From: Empedobacter stercoris
GTDB taxonomy: Bacteria > Bacteroidota > Bacteroidia > Flavobacteriales > Weeksellaceae
Assembly: GCF_020281205.1 (NCBI RefSeq)
Contig: NZ_JACXZC010000028.1
Location: forward strand, 1 to 37,875
DNA: 37,875 bases
Direction of reading: 5' to 3'
The notes beneath the pieces are model-generated. The model was not told the DNA's origin, made no database searches, and was given only the letters and a program-made list of their open reading frames with translations. Position 1 is the stretch's first letter, and each line of letters begins with the position of its first letter. Below are positions 17,027 to 26,140 of this stretch, one piece after another. Position numbers and translations under genes: made by a program.

Positions 17027-19159
17027 TTAATCAATCAATGATAATTGAATTTTACGTTTTTCGGTGTCAATACCGATTACAGTAACCTCGATTTGTTGAC
17101 TCAAATGTACTTTCGTGTTAACATCCGAAATAAATTCATTTGAAATTTTCGAAATATGAATCAAACCATTTTCTTTAATTCCTATATCAACAAAACATCC
17201 AAAATTGGTGATATTATTGATAATTCCAGGAACTTTCATTCCCAATTGCAAATCTTCGAACTTCTTCAAACGTGGATCAAAACTAAAAACTTTAGCTGTA
17301 GAACGTGGATCTAAACCTGGTTTTTCCAATTCTTTTTTAATATCTTCTAAAGTCGGTAATCCTACTTTATCTGAAATATATTTTTTCAAATCAAGTTGAT
17401 TGATTAATTCTTTGTTTTGAATTAAATCGTGTAATTCAACCTTCAAATCTTTCGCCATTTTTTCAACAATTGTATACGATTCAGGATGTACAGCGGAATT
17501 ATCTAACGGATTTTTTGCATTCGGAATTCTTAAAAATGCAGAGGCTTGTAAAAAAGCTTTTTCACCTAAACGCGGAACTTTTAATAATTCTTTTCTCGAA
17601 TTAAATGCACCATTTTCGCTTCGATATTCTACAATATTTTCGGCCATTTTTTCGCCAATTCCAGCAACATAATGGAGTAGGTGTTTACTTGCAGTGTTTA
17701 AATTTACACCAACTTTATTTACACAAAATGAAACAACATCATTTAACTCGTTTTTTAATAAATTTTGATCCACATCATGTTGATACTGACCAACTCCAAT
17801 CGATTTTGGCTCTATTTTTACCAATTCAGCCAAAGGATCTTGTAAACGACGACCTATAGAAATAGCACCACGTACAGTAACATCTTTATCAGGAAATTCG
17901 TCACGAGCAATTTTAGAAGCTGAATAAACAGAAGCTCCAGCTTCGTTTACGACAAAAACTTTCAAAGGACGATCGAATGCTATGTGTTGAACCAGGTTTT
18001 CGGTTTCACGGGAAGCTGTTCCATTTCCGATAGAAATCGCATCTACATTATATGCATTTACCAAAGATTTAAGCTTTTTGATTGCTTGTGCTTTTTCATT
18101 TTGAGGGGCATGTGGATAGATATTTTCATTATGTAATAAATCACCTTGCTCATCCAATACGACAACTTTACATCCCGATTTAAAACCAGGATCAATAGCT
18201 AAAATTCTTTTTTGACCTAAAGGCGGAGCCAAAAGTAATTGATTCAGATTTTTTGAAAAAACATTGATCGAAGTTTCATCTGCTTTTTGTTTCGCTTCTT
18301 TCAAAACTTCATTCGAAATCGATGGAGCCAAAAGTCTTTTGTAAGCGTCTTTTATAGCTTCCTCAATTAACCAAGAAACTTCAGGTTGAATAGATTTTAT
18401 CAAGGTATATTCAAGAAATTTGAACGCTTCTTTTTTATCAATGCTTACATTTACTTTTAAGAACCCTTCGTTCTCACCACGTAAAATTGCCAAAAGTCGA
18501 TGCGAAGCAATTTTTTTAAGAGGTTCTTCGTATTCAAAATAATTTGAAAATTTTTGTGCTTCTTCCTCCTCAGTTTTAGATTTGACCAGTTTACTTTCGA
18601 TCAGCGCAGTTTTTCTAAAAATATCTCTCAATCTATGGCGAACATACTCATTTTCGTTGATCCATTCTGCAATAATATCTTGAACGCCAGCAAAAGCATC
18701 TTCGATCGTTATAACATCCTGATTCAAATATTTAGTAGCTAAACCATCTAAATCGGGTATGTTATTTTGCTTCATAATAATTTTAGCCAAAGGTTCTAAT
18801 CCTTTTTCTTTTGCAATTGTGGCACGCGTTTTCTTTTTCTTTTTGTACGGAAGATATAAATCCTCTAACTGAACCAAATCAAAACTTTTCTGAATACGTA
18901 ATTGTAATTCATTTGTCAATTGATTTTGATCCTCTAAAGTTTTTAAAATGAATTCTTTTCGAGCAACAATTTCTAGATACTGTGATTGTAATTTTTTGAT
19001 AGTAGAAATTTGAACTTCATCTAAATTACCTGTCAACTCTTTTCTATATCTCGCAATAAAAGGTATAGTGTTATCATCGTTCAAGCAATTGATCGTATTG
19101 TTAATTGATTTTTCTGAAATAGACGTAATATGTTGATGAATGTATTGAATCAAATTCAT
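17027..19159 (-). CDS. tex: Tex-like RNA-binding transcription accessory protein
   Basis: About 710 residues from the ATG at 19159 (MNLIQYIHQHITS); an upstream ATG at 19201 would add 14 unusual residues. Domain order fits Tex: helical N-terminus with FIARYRKE, YqgF-like RNase H fold in the middle (ILAIDPGFKSGCKVVVLD and ISIGNGTASRETE), a helix-hairpin-helix region (LLHYVAGIGEKMAENIVEYR and LLKVPRLGEKAFLQ), and a C-terminal S1 RNA-binding domain (GMKVPGIINNITNFGCFVDIG, ending in IQLSLID). Tex is a cytoplasmic nucleic-acid-binding protein associated with transcription. The C-terminus stops right after the S1 domain. It heads a two-gene unit with the small exported protein. Confidence 0.95.
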   Translation of the reverse strand: MNLIQYIHQHITSISEKSINNTINCLNDDNTIPFIARYRKELTGNLDEVQISTIKKLQSQYLEIVARKEFILKTLEDQNQLTNELQLRIQKSFDLVQLEDLYLPYKKKKKTRATIAKEKGLEPLAKIIMKQNNIPDLDGLATKYLNQDVITIEDAFAGVQDIIAEWINENEYVRHRLRDIFRKTALIESKLVKSKTEEEEAQKFSNYFEYEEPLKKIASHRLLAILRGENEGFLKVNVSIDKKEAFKFLEYTLIKSIQPEVSWLIEEAIKDAYKRLLAPSISNEVLKEAKQKADETSINVFSKNLNQLLLAPPLGQKRILAIDPGFKSGCKVVVLDEQGDLLHNENIYPHAPQNEKAQAIKKLKSLVNAYNVDAISIGNGTASRETENLVQHIAFDRPLKVFVVNEAGASVYSASKIARDEFPDKDVTVRGAISIGRRLQDPLAELVKIEPKSIGVGQYQHDVDQNLLKNELNDVVSFCVNKVGVNLNTASKHLLHYVAGIGEKMAENIVEYRSENGAFNSRKELLKVPRLGEKAFLQASAFLRIPNAKNPLDNSAVHPESYTIVEKMAKDLKVELHDLIQNKELINQLDLKKYISDKVGLPTLEDIKKELEKPGLDPRSTAKVFSFDPRLKKFEDLQLGMKVPGIINNITNFGCFVDIGIKENGLIHISKISNEFISDVNTKVHLSQQIEVTVIGIDTEKRKIQLSLID

Positions 19160-19201
19160 GTTAAAAGTTTGGACTTGCAAATTAGCATTTTTAATAAACA
19201 T

Positions 19202-19338
19202 AAAAAAACAGTAATTTTATTTATATAGGTCGTATTATTTTGGATATGCTATTTTGTAATTTATTGAAAAAGAGCCAAAATCAAAAGGAGTTTGTTTAAA
19301 ATAAAAAATAAGTAAAAATATTTTTTAAAAAAAAAGTT
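19202..19338. other. Intergenic upstream of tex
   Basis: Very A+T-rich stretch that must contain the leftward tex promoter. No exact TAnnTTTG box was found on the minus strand. No gene or clear hairpin was seen. Confidence 0.4.
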
Positions 19339-19368
19339 TTGGAAATTGTTAAATTATTTCTAAATTTG
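19339..19368 (+). promoter_or_regulatory. Promoter of the candidate small RNA
   Basis: TTG at 19339-19341, a 19-base spacer and TAAATTTG at 19361-19368: an ideal flavobacterial -33/-7 pair. Start of transcription is expected near 19373-19376. Confidence 0.75.
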
Positions 19369-19372
19369 TAAT

Positions 19373-19487
19373 CAGGTAGTAGAGAGTAAGATTGATTTTT
19401 TTTAATGTTAAATTTATACACACTTGTGTAAGTTTTTTTTAAAAATCAATTGGGTTTAAGCTGAGGAGCTTAAACCCGTTTTTTTTT
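19373..19487 (+). ncRNA. Candidate small RNA of about 110 bases
   Basis: A free-standing unit in a 326-bp gene-free region: ideal promoter before it, strong terminator at its end and no useful reading frame. Inside, attgattttt at 19391-19400 pairs perfectly with aaaaatcaat at 19441-19450. This encloses a smaller hairpin (tacac 19417-19421 with gtgta 19426-19430) that is itself followed by eight T. The final hairpin has 11 bp (19452-19462 with 19467-19477, loop gagg) and nine T. The next gene has its own promoter after the terminator, so this is not simply its leader. It could act by base pairing through the exposed 5' GGUAGUAGAGAG part. No known RNA family was recognised. Confidence 0.6.
19452..19487 (+). 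terminator. Strong terminator of the small RNA
   Basis: An 11-bp stem gggtttaagct / agcttaaaccc, loop gagg, then a run of T at 19479-19487. There is no protein gene before it on this strand. Confidence 0.9.
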
Positions 19488-19500
19488 ATAGTAAGTTTTA

Positions 19501-19508
19501 TATCTTTG
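19501..19508 (+). promoter_or_regulatory. -7 box of the thioesterase gene
   Basis: TATCTTTG, an exact TAnnTTTG, 19 bases before the thioesterase ATG and after the small RNA terminator. A clear TTG at -33 is not present. Confidence 0.6.
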
Positions 19509-19527
19509 AGTCAAAATATTACTACAA

Positions 19528-19950
19528 ATGGCGCGTTTAAAACTGATCTTACCTGAATCTTTTTTATTTTCAACAACAATAGCAGTACGTATAACAGATT
19601 TAAATTACGGAAATCATTTAGCAAATGATAAAGTGTTATCTATTTTACATGAAGCACGAATGCAGTTTTTTCAACATTATGGCTATTCAGAATTGGATTT
19701 TGCTGGTGTAAGTGTGATTATGGGAGATGTTGCGATTGAGTATAAAAATCAAGCATTTTATGGAGATCAATTATTGATTGAAATAAGTGTACAAGATTTT
19801 TCACGTGTAAGTTTTGATATTGCCTATAAAATATCAACAAAAGATAAACTCATTGCAAAAGCAAAAACAGGTATTGTCACTTTCGATTATAAGAATAATA
19901 AAGTGGTTGAAGTACCAGAAAAGATAAAAGATATTTTTCTAAACAGATAA
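19528..19950 (+). CDS. Acyl-CoA thioesterase, hotdog fold (4HBT/FcbC type)
   Basis: A 140-residue cytoplasmic hotdog-fold protein. The motif VRITDLNYGNHLANDKV at about 20-36 corresponds to the catalytic loop of the 4-hydroxybenzoyl-CoA thioesterase family. The long helix that follows (LSILHEARMQFFQHYGY) and the strand pair VIMGDVAIEYKNQAF are also typical. The usual catalytic Asp is D24. The family hydrolyses acyl-CoA or acyl-ACP; the chain length is not predictable. It has its own promoter and stands alone before the RNA methyltransferase gene, 55 bp away. Confidence 0.9.
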   Translation: MARLKLILPESFLFSTTIAVRITDLNYGNHLANDKVLSILHEARMQFFQHYGYSELDFAGVSVIMGDVAIEYKNQAFYGDQLLIEISVQDFSRVSFDIAYKISTKDKLIAKAKTGIVTFDYKNNKVVEVPEKIKDIFLNR

Positions 19951-19988
19951 ACTTCAAAAAATAATTACGCTAATCGTTTAAGTCTTTG

Positions 19989-19996
19989 TAAATTTG
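19989..19996 (+). promoter_or_regulatory. -7 box giving a nearly leaderless mRNA
   Basis: TAAATTTG at 19989-19996, only nine bases before the ATG at 20006. The transcript would start about 20001-20003, leaving a leader of only a few bases. It also shows that a TTG start at 19994 (inside this box) is not used. Confidence 0.6.
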
Positions 19997-20005
19997 CACC
20001 GAGTT

Positions 20006-21211
20006 ATGAAGATTTTACCATATAAAAATTTATTTGTCGGAATCACCGACACATTGCAGCAAATTTTCTTCGAAGGAAAATATGCAGATAAAGAAGTTGA
20101 GCGAACATTGAAATCGAATAAGCAATGGGGAGCGCGAGATCGTGCCTTTATTGCCGAAACTGTGTATGATTTGGTTCGTTGGAAACGTTTGGTTGAAGGG
20201 GCAATGAGTCGTCCACTTTCTCCTGATACAATTTGGGAGTTTGTTGGAACTTGGTTTGCTTTAGATCCAGAACAAACGTTACCGAAATGGGAAGAATTTC
20301 AGAAAATCTATCCAAAAGAAGTTTTAAAAAGACACCATCAATCTTCTAAAAACATAGCAGTAGCAGAATCTTTTCCAGATTGGATGTTCGAGTTAGGTGA
20401 AAAGTCTTTAGGAAGCCGTTGGTTAGATGAAGTACGTGCAATGAACTCGCAAGCGCCGACAGTTTTACGTGTAAATTCATTAAAAACAGATCGTAAAACG
20501 TTGCAAAAAGCATTAAAAGAACGACAAATTAAAACGAAAGTTTTGTCGAAATACCAAGATGCTTTAGAATTAGAGGAGAAAACAAATATCTTCAGAACTG
20601 ATGAATTTCAAAATGGTTGGTTCGAAGTTCAAGATGCTGGTTCTCAATTAATCGCTCCTTATTTGCGTGTGCAACCAGGAATGCGTGTTGTTGATGCGTG
20701 TGCTGGAGCTGGAGGAAAAACATTGCATTTAGCTGCTTTGATGGAAAATAAAGGACAAATTATTGCAATGGATTTGTACGAATGGAAACTAAAAGAGTTG
20801 AAACGTCGTGCAAAACGTAACAATGTTCAGAACGTACAAACAAAGGTTATTGAAGCGAAAACAATCAAACGTATGGAAAATTCTGCTGATCGTTTGTTAA
20901 TTGATGCGCCTTGTTCTGGAATGGGAGTGTTGAAACGTAATCCTGATGCGAAATGGAAATTAAGACCAGAATTTATTGATGAGATTACAGCTATACAAGA
21001 AAAAATCTTAGCAGATTATTCTAAAATAATTAAAGTTGGTGGGTTAATGGTTTATGCAACATGTTCTATCTTGCCACAAGAAAATGAACAACAAGTAGAA
21101 AAATTCTTAGCAAATCATCCAAATTATAAACTGATTTCGGATAAAATGCATTATCCTTCTGAAACAAATTACGATGGATTTTACATGGCTTTGATTGAAA
21201 GAATTTCTTAA
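20006..21211 (+). CDS. RsmB/NOP family RNA (cytosine-5) methyltransferase
   Basis: About 401 residues from ATG 20006; an earlier TTG at 19994 is part of the promoter box. The N-terminal about 140 residues are a helical NusB-like domain (GARDRAFIAETVYDLVRWKR). The C-terminal SAM-dependent domain has motif I VVDACAGAGGKTLHLA, motif IV with the PC dipeptide (LIDAPCSGMGVLKRNPD) and motif VI with the TC nucleophile (YATCSILPQENE). Members make 5-methylcytidine in 16S rRNA (m5C967 for E. coli RsmB), which is the likely role here. It is monocistronic and ends before a strong terminator. Confidence 0.93.
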   Translation: MKILPYKNLFVGITDTLQQIFFEGKYADKEVERTLKSNKQWGARDRAFIAETVYDLVRWKRLVEGAMSRPLSPDTIWEFVGTWFALDPEQTLPKWEEFQKIYPKEVLKRHHQSSKNIAVAESFPDWMFELGEKSLGSRWLDEVRAMNSQAPTVLRVNSLKTDRKTLQKALKERQIKTKVLSKYQDALELEEKTNIFRTDEFQNGWFEVQDAGSQLIAPYLRVQPGMRVVDACAGAGGKTLHLAALMENKGQIIAMDLYEWKLKELKRRAKRNNVQNVQTKVIEAKTIKRMENSADRLLIDAPCSGMGVLKRNPDAKWKLRPEFIDEITAIQEKILADYSKIIKVGGLMVYATCSILPQENEQQVEKFLANHPNYKLISDKMHYPSETNYDGFYMALIERIS

Positions 21212-21231
21212 TTAAAGATTTATAAAATATT

Positions 21232-21261
21232 AAAAGACCGAGATTTTCTCGGTCTTTTTTA
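21232..21261. terminator. Bidirectional terminator
   Basis: A 10-bp stem aaagaccgag / ctcggtcttt with a short loop and T run, between the methyltransferase and the convergent VWA-OmpA gene. Confidence 0.9.
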
Positions 21262-21262
21262 T

Positions 21263-23500
21263 TTACAATTTTATCTTAAACCTCACTCGTCGATTTTCAA
21301 AATTTTTCCAATCAATACAATTCGTTGCAGGATCACATTCTTTGTGTTTCAAATCAGAAAAACCTTTACCAAAAATTGTGAATCGATTTTTATTTAATCC
21401 TTTTTCAATCAAATAATTCAATACTGCATTCGCTCTTCGTTGAGATAAATCAAAATTGTATGATTCCGTTCCCACAGCATCAGTATGTCCTTCAATTACA
21501 AAATATAGCGTAGGATTTCGCTTCATTATTGATACAACTTGATTCAATTTTGGATAATCAATTGTTCTAATTTCAGCTTTATCAAAATCAAATTCAACCG
21601 TTTCCATCAAATAATTTGAAAAATCTTGTACATAATTTCCGATTTTTTCTTCGTTCAAATTTTCTTCTGGACAACCATTTCCAAAACGATTTCCTTTTAC
21701 GAGCGGACATTCGTCTTCCAAATCCATCACGCCATCGCCATCTGTATCATAATCGTTGTTGAAATTTTCAAGATAATCTTTTTGTATCAATAAATTATAT
21801 GGAGTCGAAATATTGAATTCAGTTCCAATTTTCTCAATTTCTTTTCTATATCGCCCATCTTTCTTACACATTTCGCCACAACGTTCTTCATCTTTCAAGA
21901 GATAATCAATTTTTTGCTTCGCCCAATAAAAGGTAATTGCTTCTGTAAATTCGCTTTGATTAGGCTGATTAATTTCAAATGTTTGAGTGAAATTTTGATT
22001 GGATTGATTTCCAATTAATTCCATTTTTTTTGGATATCGAAGATTGCAATCACGTGAAACAAAATTGACAGTATTTTGTGCCAAATAGGTATTGAAATTT
22101 TTAGGAAATGTTTCGCTGAGGTTGATTTGTGCTGATTGTACTTTTATATGATAAATAGAAGAATTGATAATAGCTTGATAAAATTGAGTAGTTTTTTGGT
22201 TAAATTCTTTCGGTTCGTTTACTGTAATTGGAAGAGTACCTGTCGCCAAACTAATAAAATTCATCGCTTTATAATCTAATTCTCTTCCAATTCCAAGTGT
22301 AATAAATTGCGTGTCTTTTGCATAATTTCGAAGCGAATTATAAACAGTTTCATTCAAATTCATTTTTCCATCCGAAATAATAGCTATAATTCGTTTATAA
22401 TTTTTATTAAAAGGATTTTTCTGAATTTGATTGATGGCTTCATCCAATAATTTTTCACCATTCCCACTTAAAGAATTAATTTTTTGTAATGCAAAATTGA
22501 TATTTTCTTTTGTTTTTAATTGCGATTTTTTGAAGATTAAATCATTTTTTGTCGAATAAATCAGTACATTAAATTTATCTGTTTCATTTAATTTAGGTAA
22601 AATTTGATTCATCAATTTTTTGATGGTTTCAATTGGTTGGTTCATCATCGAACCTGAAGCATCTAAGACAAACAAAAATTCGCGTGGTGTAGTAAAGTTT
22701 AAATTGTTTTTTCCTGGATCTATCGTTCCTAAAATATAATCGCAACCATTTTTGGTAAAGGTTTCAATTCCTGTTTGTAATTCATTTTTTGTATACGAAT
22801 AAAGAATGTTTGGAAGTTTAGTTCTAGTAAAATCAGTTGAATAATTTCCTTTGTCATCAAGATGGAATTTTAAATCGGAAGTGATTTTTGAAATGGGAAA
22901 ATTTCCAGAAAGATTAATTTTTGAGTTAATGTGTTGAGGAAAACCATTTATTTTATTATTCCAACGATTAATTTGTGTGAAAGATTCAGTTCTTTTGACG
23001 ATAAATTCTGGAAAAGAAAGTTGATAATTTAAATTATTTTCTTCTATAATTCTCGAAGTTTTTAACTGAATTATAATCGTTGCATTCGCAGGAATTTTTC
23101 CTAAATCTAATTGTAAAACTTGATAATTTTTCTGAGCTTTAAAAATTGTTGAGGCATCAATGTTTTTCAATTCTTTTCGAATATCTACGATCGATTTGGA
23201 TTGAATTTCAAAAACATTTTCATTGACTATAGCTTTTAACTCATAAATATTTTGTGAAACTTGGTAAGGATAAATAAATTTGGCCGAAATTTCATCTTCA
23301 GATTTGTTTTGGAAATGATAAATGCTACTTTGATTTCCTAATAAATGATGAAAACTATAGTTGTTTTCGAGTTTAATTGCTTCAATTTTTTCAAAATCGT
23401 CGTCATTTTTTAGTTCTAAATAAGGAAAGATTTGTTGTGCACAACAAAATGTATTCAGAATTATAAAAAAAAGTAAAAAATGTATTTTTTTTGGGTTCAA
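21263..23500 (-). CDS. Exported VWA - OmpA fusion protein
   Basis: About 745 residues. Signal peptide (KKIHFLLFFIILNTFCCA) followed by a beta-rich N-terminal region resembling a VIT domain, a von Willebrand A domain with the MIDAS motif DASGS (FLFVLDASGSMM), a linker with a calcium-type acidic repeat (DYDTDGDGVMDLEDECP), and a C-terminal OmpA domain (IEGHTDAVGTESYNFDLSQR with the closing NRRVRFKIKL) that binds peptidoglycan. So it is probably an outer-membrane-associated protein joining a metal-dependent adhesion domain to the cell wall. No ATG is available: I prefer TTG at 23500; another TTG lies at 23542, upstream of the signal peptide and probably outside the transcript. Function is inferred from domains. 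Confidence 0.88.
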   Translation of the reverse strand: MNPKKIHFLLFFIILNTFCCAQQIFPYLELKNDDDFEKIEAIKLENNYSFHHLLGNQSSIYHFQNKSEDEISAKFIYPYQVSQNIYELKAIVNENVFEIQSKSIVDIRKELKNIDASTIFKAQKNYQVLQLDLGKIPANATIIIQLKTSRIIEENNLNYQLSFPEFIVKRTESFTQINRWNNKINGFPQHINSKINLSGNFPISKITSDLKFHLDDKGNYSTDFTRTKLPNILYSYTKNELQTGIETFTKNGCDYILGTIDPGKNNLNFTTPREFLFVLDASGSMMNQPIETIKKLMNQILPKLNETDKFNVLIYSTKNDLIFKKSQLKTKENINFALQKINSLSGNGEKLLDEAINQIQKNPFNKNYKRIIAIISDGKMNLNETVYNSLRNYAKDTQFITLGIGRELDYKAMNFISLATGTLPITVNEPKEFNQKTTQFYQAIINSSIYHIKVQSAQINLSETFPKNFNTYLAQNTVNFVSRDCNLRYPKKMELIGNQSNQNFTQTFEINQPNQSEFTEAITFYWAKQKIDYLLKDEERCGEMCKKDGRYRKEIEKIGTEFNISTPYNLLIQKDYLENFNNDYDTDGDGVMDLEDECPLVKGNRFGNGCPEENLNEEKIGNYVQDFSNYLMETVEFDFDKAEIRTIDYPKLNQVVSIMKRNPTLYFVIEGHTDAVGTESYNFDLSQRRANAVLNYLIEKGLNKNRFTIFGKGFSDLKHKECDPATNCIDWKNFENRRVRFKIKL

Positions 23501-23702
23501 GTTGATGCTTTTAAATATGTCAATGTAAAGATAATGAAACAATTGATGTGTTGTTTATTTACTTTATTGCTAATATTGATTTTGTATAAAAAATAAATAA
23601 AGCAGCTGTTAATTTTAATGGTTATATACAAGGAGTTATTTCTTGAATTTAAAAAGATTGGTTTGAAAATTGCATTAGTCCGGATTTAACAAATAAGTTA
23701 AT

Positions 23703-23710
23703 TAAATTTG
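23703..23710 (+). promoter_or_regulatory. -7 box of the JmjC-like gene
   Basis: TAAATTTG followed by CAC, 20 bases before the ATG at 23731. The same extended form TAAATTTGCAC occurs before two other genes in the window. Confidence 0.55.
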
Positions 23711-23730
23711 CACTTTATTTTACATAAAAG

Positions 23731-24597
23731 ATGAATTTTAATTTCAGAGAAGTTGAAAGAGTAGAAAGTATTTCTGCGAAAGATTTTCAGAAATATTACG
23801 TAAAACCTCAAAAACCAGTTGTAGTAGAGGGGATCACAGAGGATTGGCCTGCCTATGAAAAATGGAATTTTGAGTATATAAAACAAGTTGCAGGAGACAA
23901 AATTGTTCCTTTATATAATAATGATCCGGTTGATTATACGAAAAAAGTAAATGAACCTGTTGCGAAAATGAAAATGTCTGAATATGTAGATTTATTACAA
24001 AGTAAACCTACTGATTTACGTATATTTTTATACAATTTAATGAGTCAAGTTCCGCAATTGCAGCAAGATTATAAAATGCCAGATTTGGGATTGAATTTAT
24101 TCAAATCGATGCCAATGTTATTTTTTGGAGGAGAAGGTTCAAATGTGTTTATGCATTATGATATCGATTTAGCGAATATTTTGCATTTTCATTTTGCAGG
24201 AGAAAAACGTTGTATAATTGTACCGCCAGAAGATACAAAATACATGTACAAAATACCTCATTCGGTTATTTGTAGAGAAGATATTGATTTTGATCATCCT
24301 GATTTTGAGAAATGGCCAGCGTTGAAAAAAATTAATCCAATGGTAGCCGATCTTAAACATGGAGAAATGCTATATATGCCTGAAGGTTGGTGGCATTACA
24401 TGAAATATTTGACACCAGGATTTTCGATGAGTTTGCGTTCGTTGGCTCACAAACCAAAAAATTTATCAGAAGCGATTTATAATATTTTTTTGATGCGAAC
24501 ATACGATAATGTAATGCGTAAAATGAAAGGTCAGGCTTGGATTGATGAAAAGAATGAACGCGCAATCACAAAAACGAATAAATTAATTGCACGATAA
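23731..24597 (+). CDS. JmjC/cupin-like Fe(II)/2-oxoglutarate oxygenase
   Basis: A 288-residue protein of the cupin_8 (JmjC-like) family. The iron triad is complete: H142 and D144 in FMHYDIDLANIL and H222 in GWWHYMKYL. The N-terminal part (KPVVVEGITEDWPAYEKWN) is the typical start of these proteins, and R/K residues for 2-oxoglutarate binding are available in the core. Family members hydroxylate protein side chains or tRNA bases. The target is unknown. It is monocistronic with a promoter box 20 bases before the start and a hairpin terminator after it. Confidence 0.9.
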   Translation: MNFNFREVERVESISAKDFQKYYVKPQKPVVVEGITEDWPAYEKWNFEYIKQVAGDKIVPLYNNDPVDYTKKVNEPVAKMKMSEYVDLLQSKPTDLRIFLYNLMSQVPQLQQDYKMPDLGLNLFKSMPMLFFGGEGSNVFMHYDIDLANILHFHFAGEKRCIIVPPEDTKYMYKIPHSVICREDIDFDHPDFEKWPALKKINPMVADLKHGEMLYMPEGWWHYMKYLTPGFSMSLRSLAHKPKNLSEAIYNIFLMRTYDNVMRKMKGQAWIDEKNERAITKTNKLIAR

Positions 24598-24626
24598 AAT
24601 AGTTTTATAGAAAATTTTTCTAAATC

Positions 24627-24659
24627 AAGGAATGTCTATTGAAAGATGTTCCTTTTTTT
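24627..24659 (+). terminator. Terminator of the JmjC-like gene
   Basis: An 11-bp stem (24627-24637 with 24644-24654) that includes two G-U pairs, loop attgaa, then seven T. Confidence 0.75.
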
Positions 24660-24760
24660 ATTCTATTCACTTAAAATCGTATAAATCAATAAATAATTTA
24701 TTTTAATTATACTAAATTTAGAAAGATATTTGCAGAATATTTTTCTGAATTTTAAGTAAT

Positions 24761-26077
24761 ATGATCACTAAAAAAGGAAATTTTTGGGCTTTATTCCCTT
24801 TAATCATTTTTATACTCGTCTATTTTTCGGCATCTACCTATTTGAACGATTTTTATACTGTTCCAGCTTTGGTCGTATTTATGTTAGCTTTGGTTATTGC
24901 GTTTGTTCAATTTCCTAAAGTTCCTTTTAAAAGCAAAGCCAAAGCGTTTTGTAATAATGCAGGTGAAGAAACGATCATGCTAATGATATTAATTTTTCTA
25001 CTTGCAGGTGCTTTCGGAAGTTTAGGAGCAACAATTGGCGCAGTAGAATCGACAGTTAATTTATTTCTGAATTACCTTCCTTCATCCTTTATTGTAGCTG
25101 GATTCTTTATGTTATCATGCTTTATTTCGACTGCTTTAGGAACTTCAGTAGGAACAATTGTAACAGTGGCACCTATAGCGGTTCAAATGGATAAAATGAT
25201 TCCAGGCTCTATGCCAATTTTGTTAGGAGCTGTCGTTGGAGGTGCAATGTTTGGTGATAATTTATCGTTTATTTCCGACACTACAATTGCTGCAACACGT
25301 ACGCAAGAAGTAAGTATGAAATCTAAATTTAAAACAAATTTTCGAATAGTAGTTCCTGCAGCTATTGTTTCGATAATGATATATTTTTCACTTTCTCAAC
25401 ATTTTGATACTTCAAATTTCAAAGGAGAACAGTTAGATTTTGACTTGATTTTAGTTTTACCTTATTTGTTAGTTTTCGCTCTGGCAGTTTCTGGAGTTAA
25501 TGTTATTTGGGCTTTAATCATAGGAATTATCTCGTTCATTGGAATTGGATTATTTTATTCTGGCATTCCAACTGTAACATTAATTTCTGCTATTAATGAG
25601 GGTTTCAAAGGTATGTTCGAATTATGTATCATCTGTTTAGTGATTGGCGGAATTGTTGGAATTATTCGTTTGAATGGTGGGTTAGATTTTATCATTTATC
25701 ATTTAACGAAAAATATCAAAACAAAACGTCAAGCAGAAATGAGTATTGCATCACTTACAGCGTTAGCAAATGCTTGTTTAGCGAATAATACAATCACAAT
25801 TTTAATTTGTGGTAAAATTGCCAAAGAAATTTCTGATCATCATAAGTTAGAAGGCAAACGCGTAGCGAGTATTTTGGATACAGTTTCGTGTTTTGTACAA
25901 GGAGTTTTACCTTATGGTGCACAAGTATTGGCAGCTGTTGCTGCGGCGAACGCTATTTCGAATGTTGCAAAAGTTTCTTCGATAGATGTTTTATCTAATT
26001 TATATTATCCATTTTTGACGGGAATTTGTACGCTTATTTTTATCTTATTTTTTCAACCAAAATCAATTAAAAAATAG
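24761..26077 (+). CDS. NhaC-family Na+/H+ antiporter
   Basis: A 438-residue membrane transporter with about 11 or 12 hydrophobic helices. The family marks are a glycine-rich pair of half-helices (STALGTSVGTIVTVAPIA and GAVVGGAMFGDNLSFISDTT) and, in the second half, ALANACLANNTITILI and the stretch VLPYGAQVLAAVAAA. This is the NhaC/YjcE-like ion transporter group in the inner membrane, exchanging Na+ or organic substrates for H+. The exact substrate is not certain; some members carry malate-lactate or amino acids. It lies 63 bp before mnmA, in the same direction, but mnmA has its own promoter. Confidence 0.88.
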   Translation: MITKKGNFWALFPLIIFILVYFSASTYLNDFYTVPALVVFMLALVIAFVQFPKVPFKSKAKAFCNNAGEETIMLMILIFLLAGAFGSLGATIGAVESTVNLFLNYLPSSFIVAGFFMLSCFISTALGTSVGTIVTVAPIAVQMDKMIPGSMPILLGAVVGGAMFGDNLSFISDTTIAATRTQEVSMKSKFKTNFRIVVPAAIVSIMIYFSLSQHFDTSNFKGEQLDFDLILVLPYLLVFALAVSGVNVIWALIIGIISFIGIGLFYSGIPTVTLISAINEGFKGMFELCIICLVIGGIVGIIRLNGGLDFIIYHLTKNIKTKRQAEMSIASLTALANACLANNTITILICGKIAKEISDHHKLEGKRVASILDTVSCFVQGVLPYGAQVLAAVAAANAISNVAKVSSIDVLSNLYYPFLTGICTLIFILFFQPKSIKK

Positions 26078-26114
26078 ATTGATGTAGGATATTCATTCGT
26101 CGGATATTATTTTA

Positions 26115-26122
26115 TAACTTTG
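26115..26122 (+). promoter_or_regulatory. -7 box of mnmA
   Basis: TAACTTTG, an exact TAnnTTTG, 18 bases before the mnmA ATG. Confidence 0.6.
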
Positions 26123-26140
26123 TGAACTGAAATTTTTAAG

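Noticed and set aside
19994-20005. TTG start of the methyltransferase
   Set aside because: The TTG is part of the -7 promoter box TAAATTTG; the ATG at 20006 is better.
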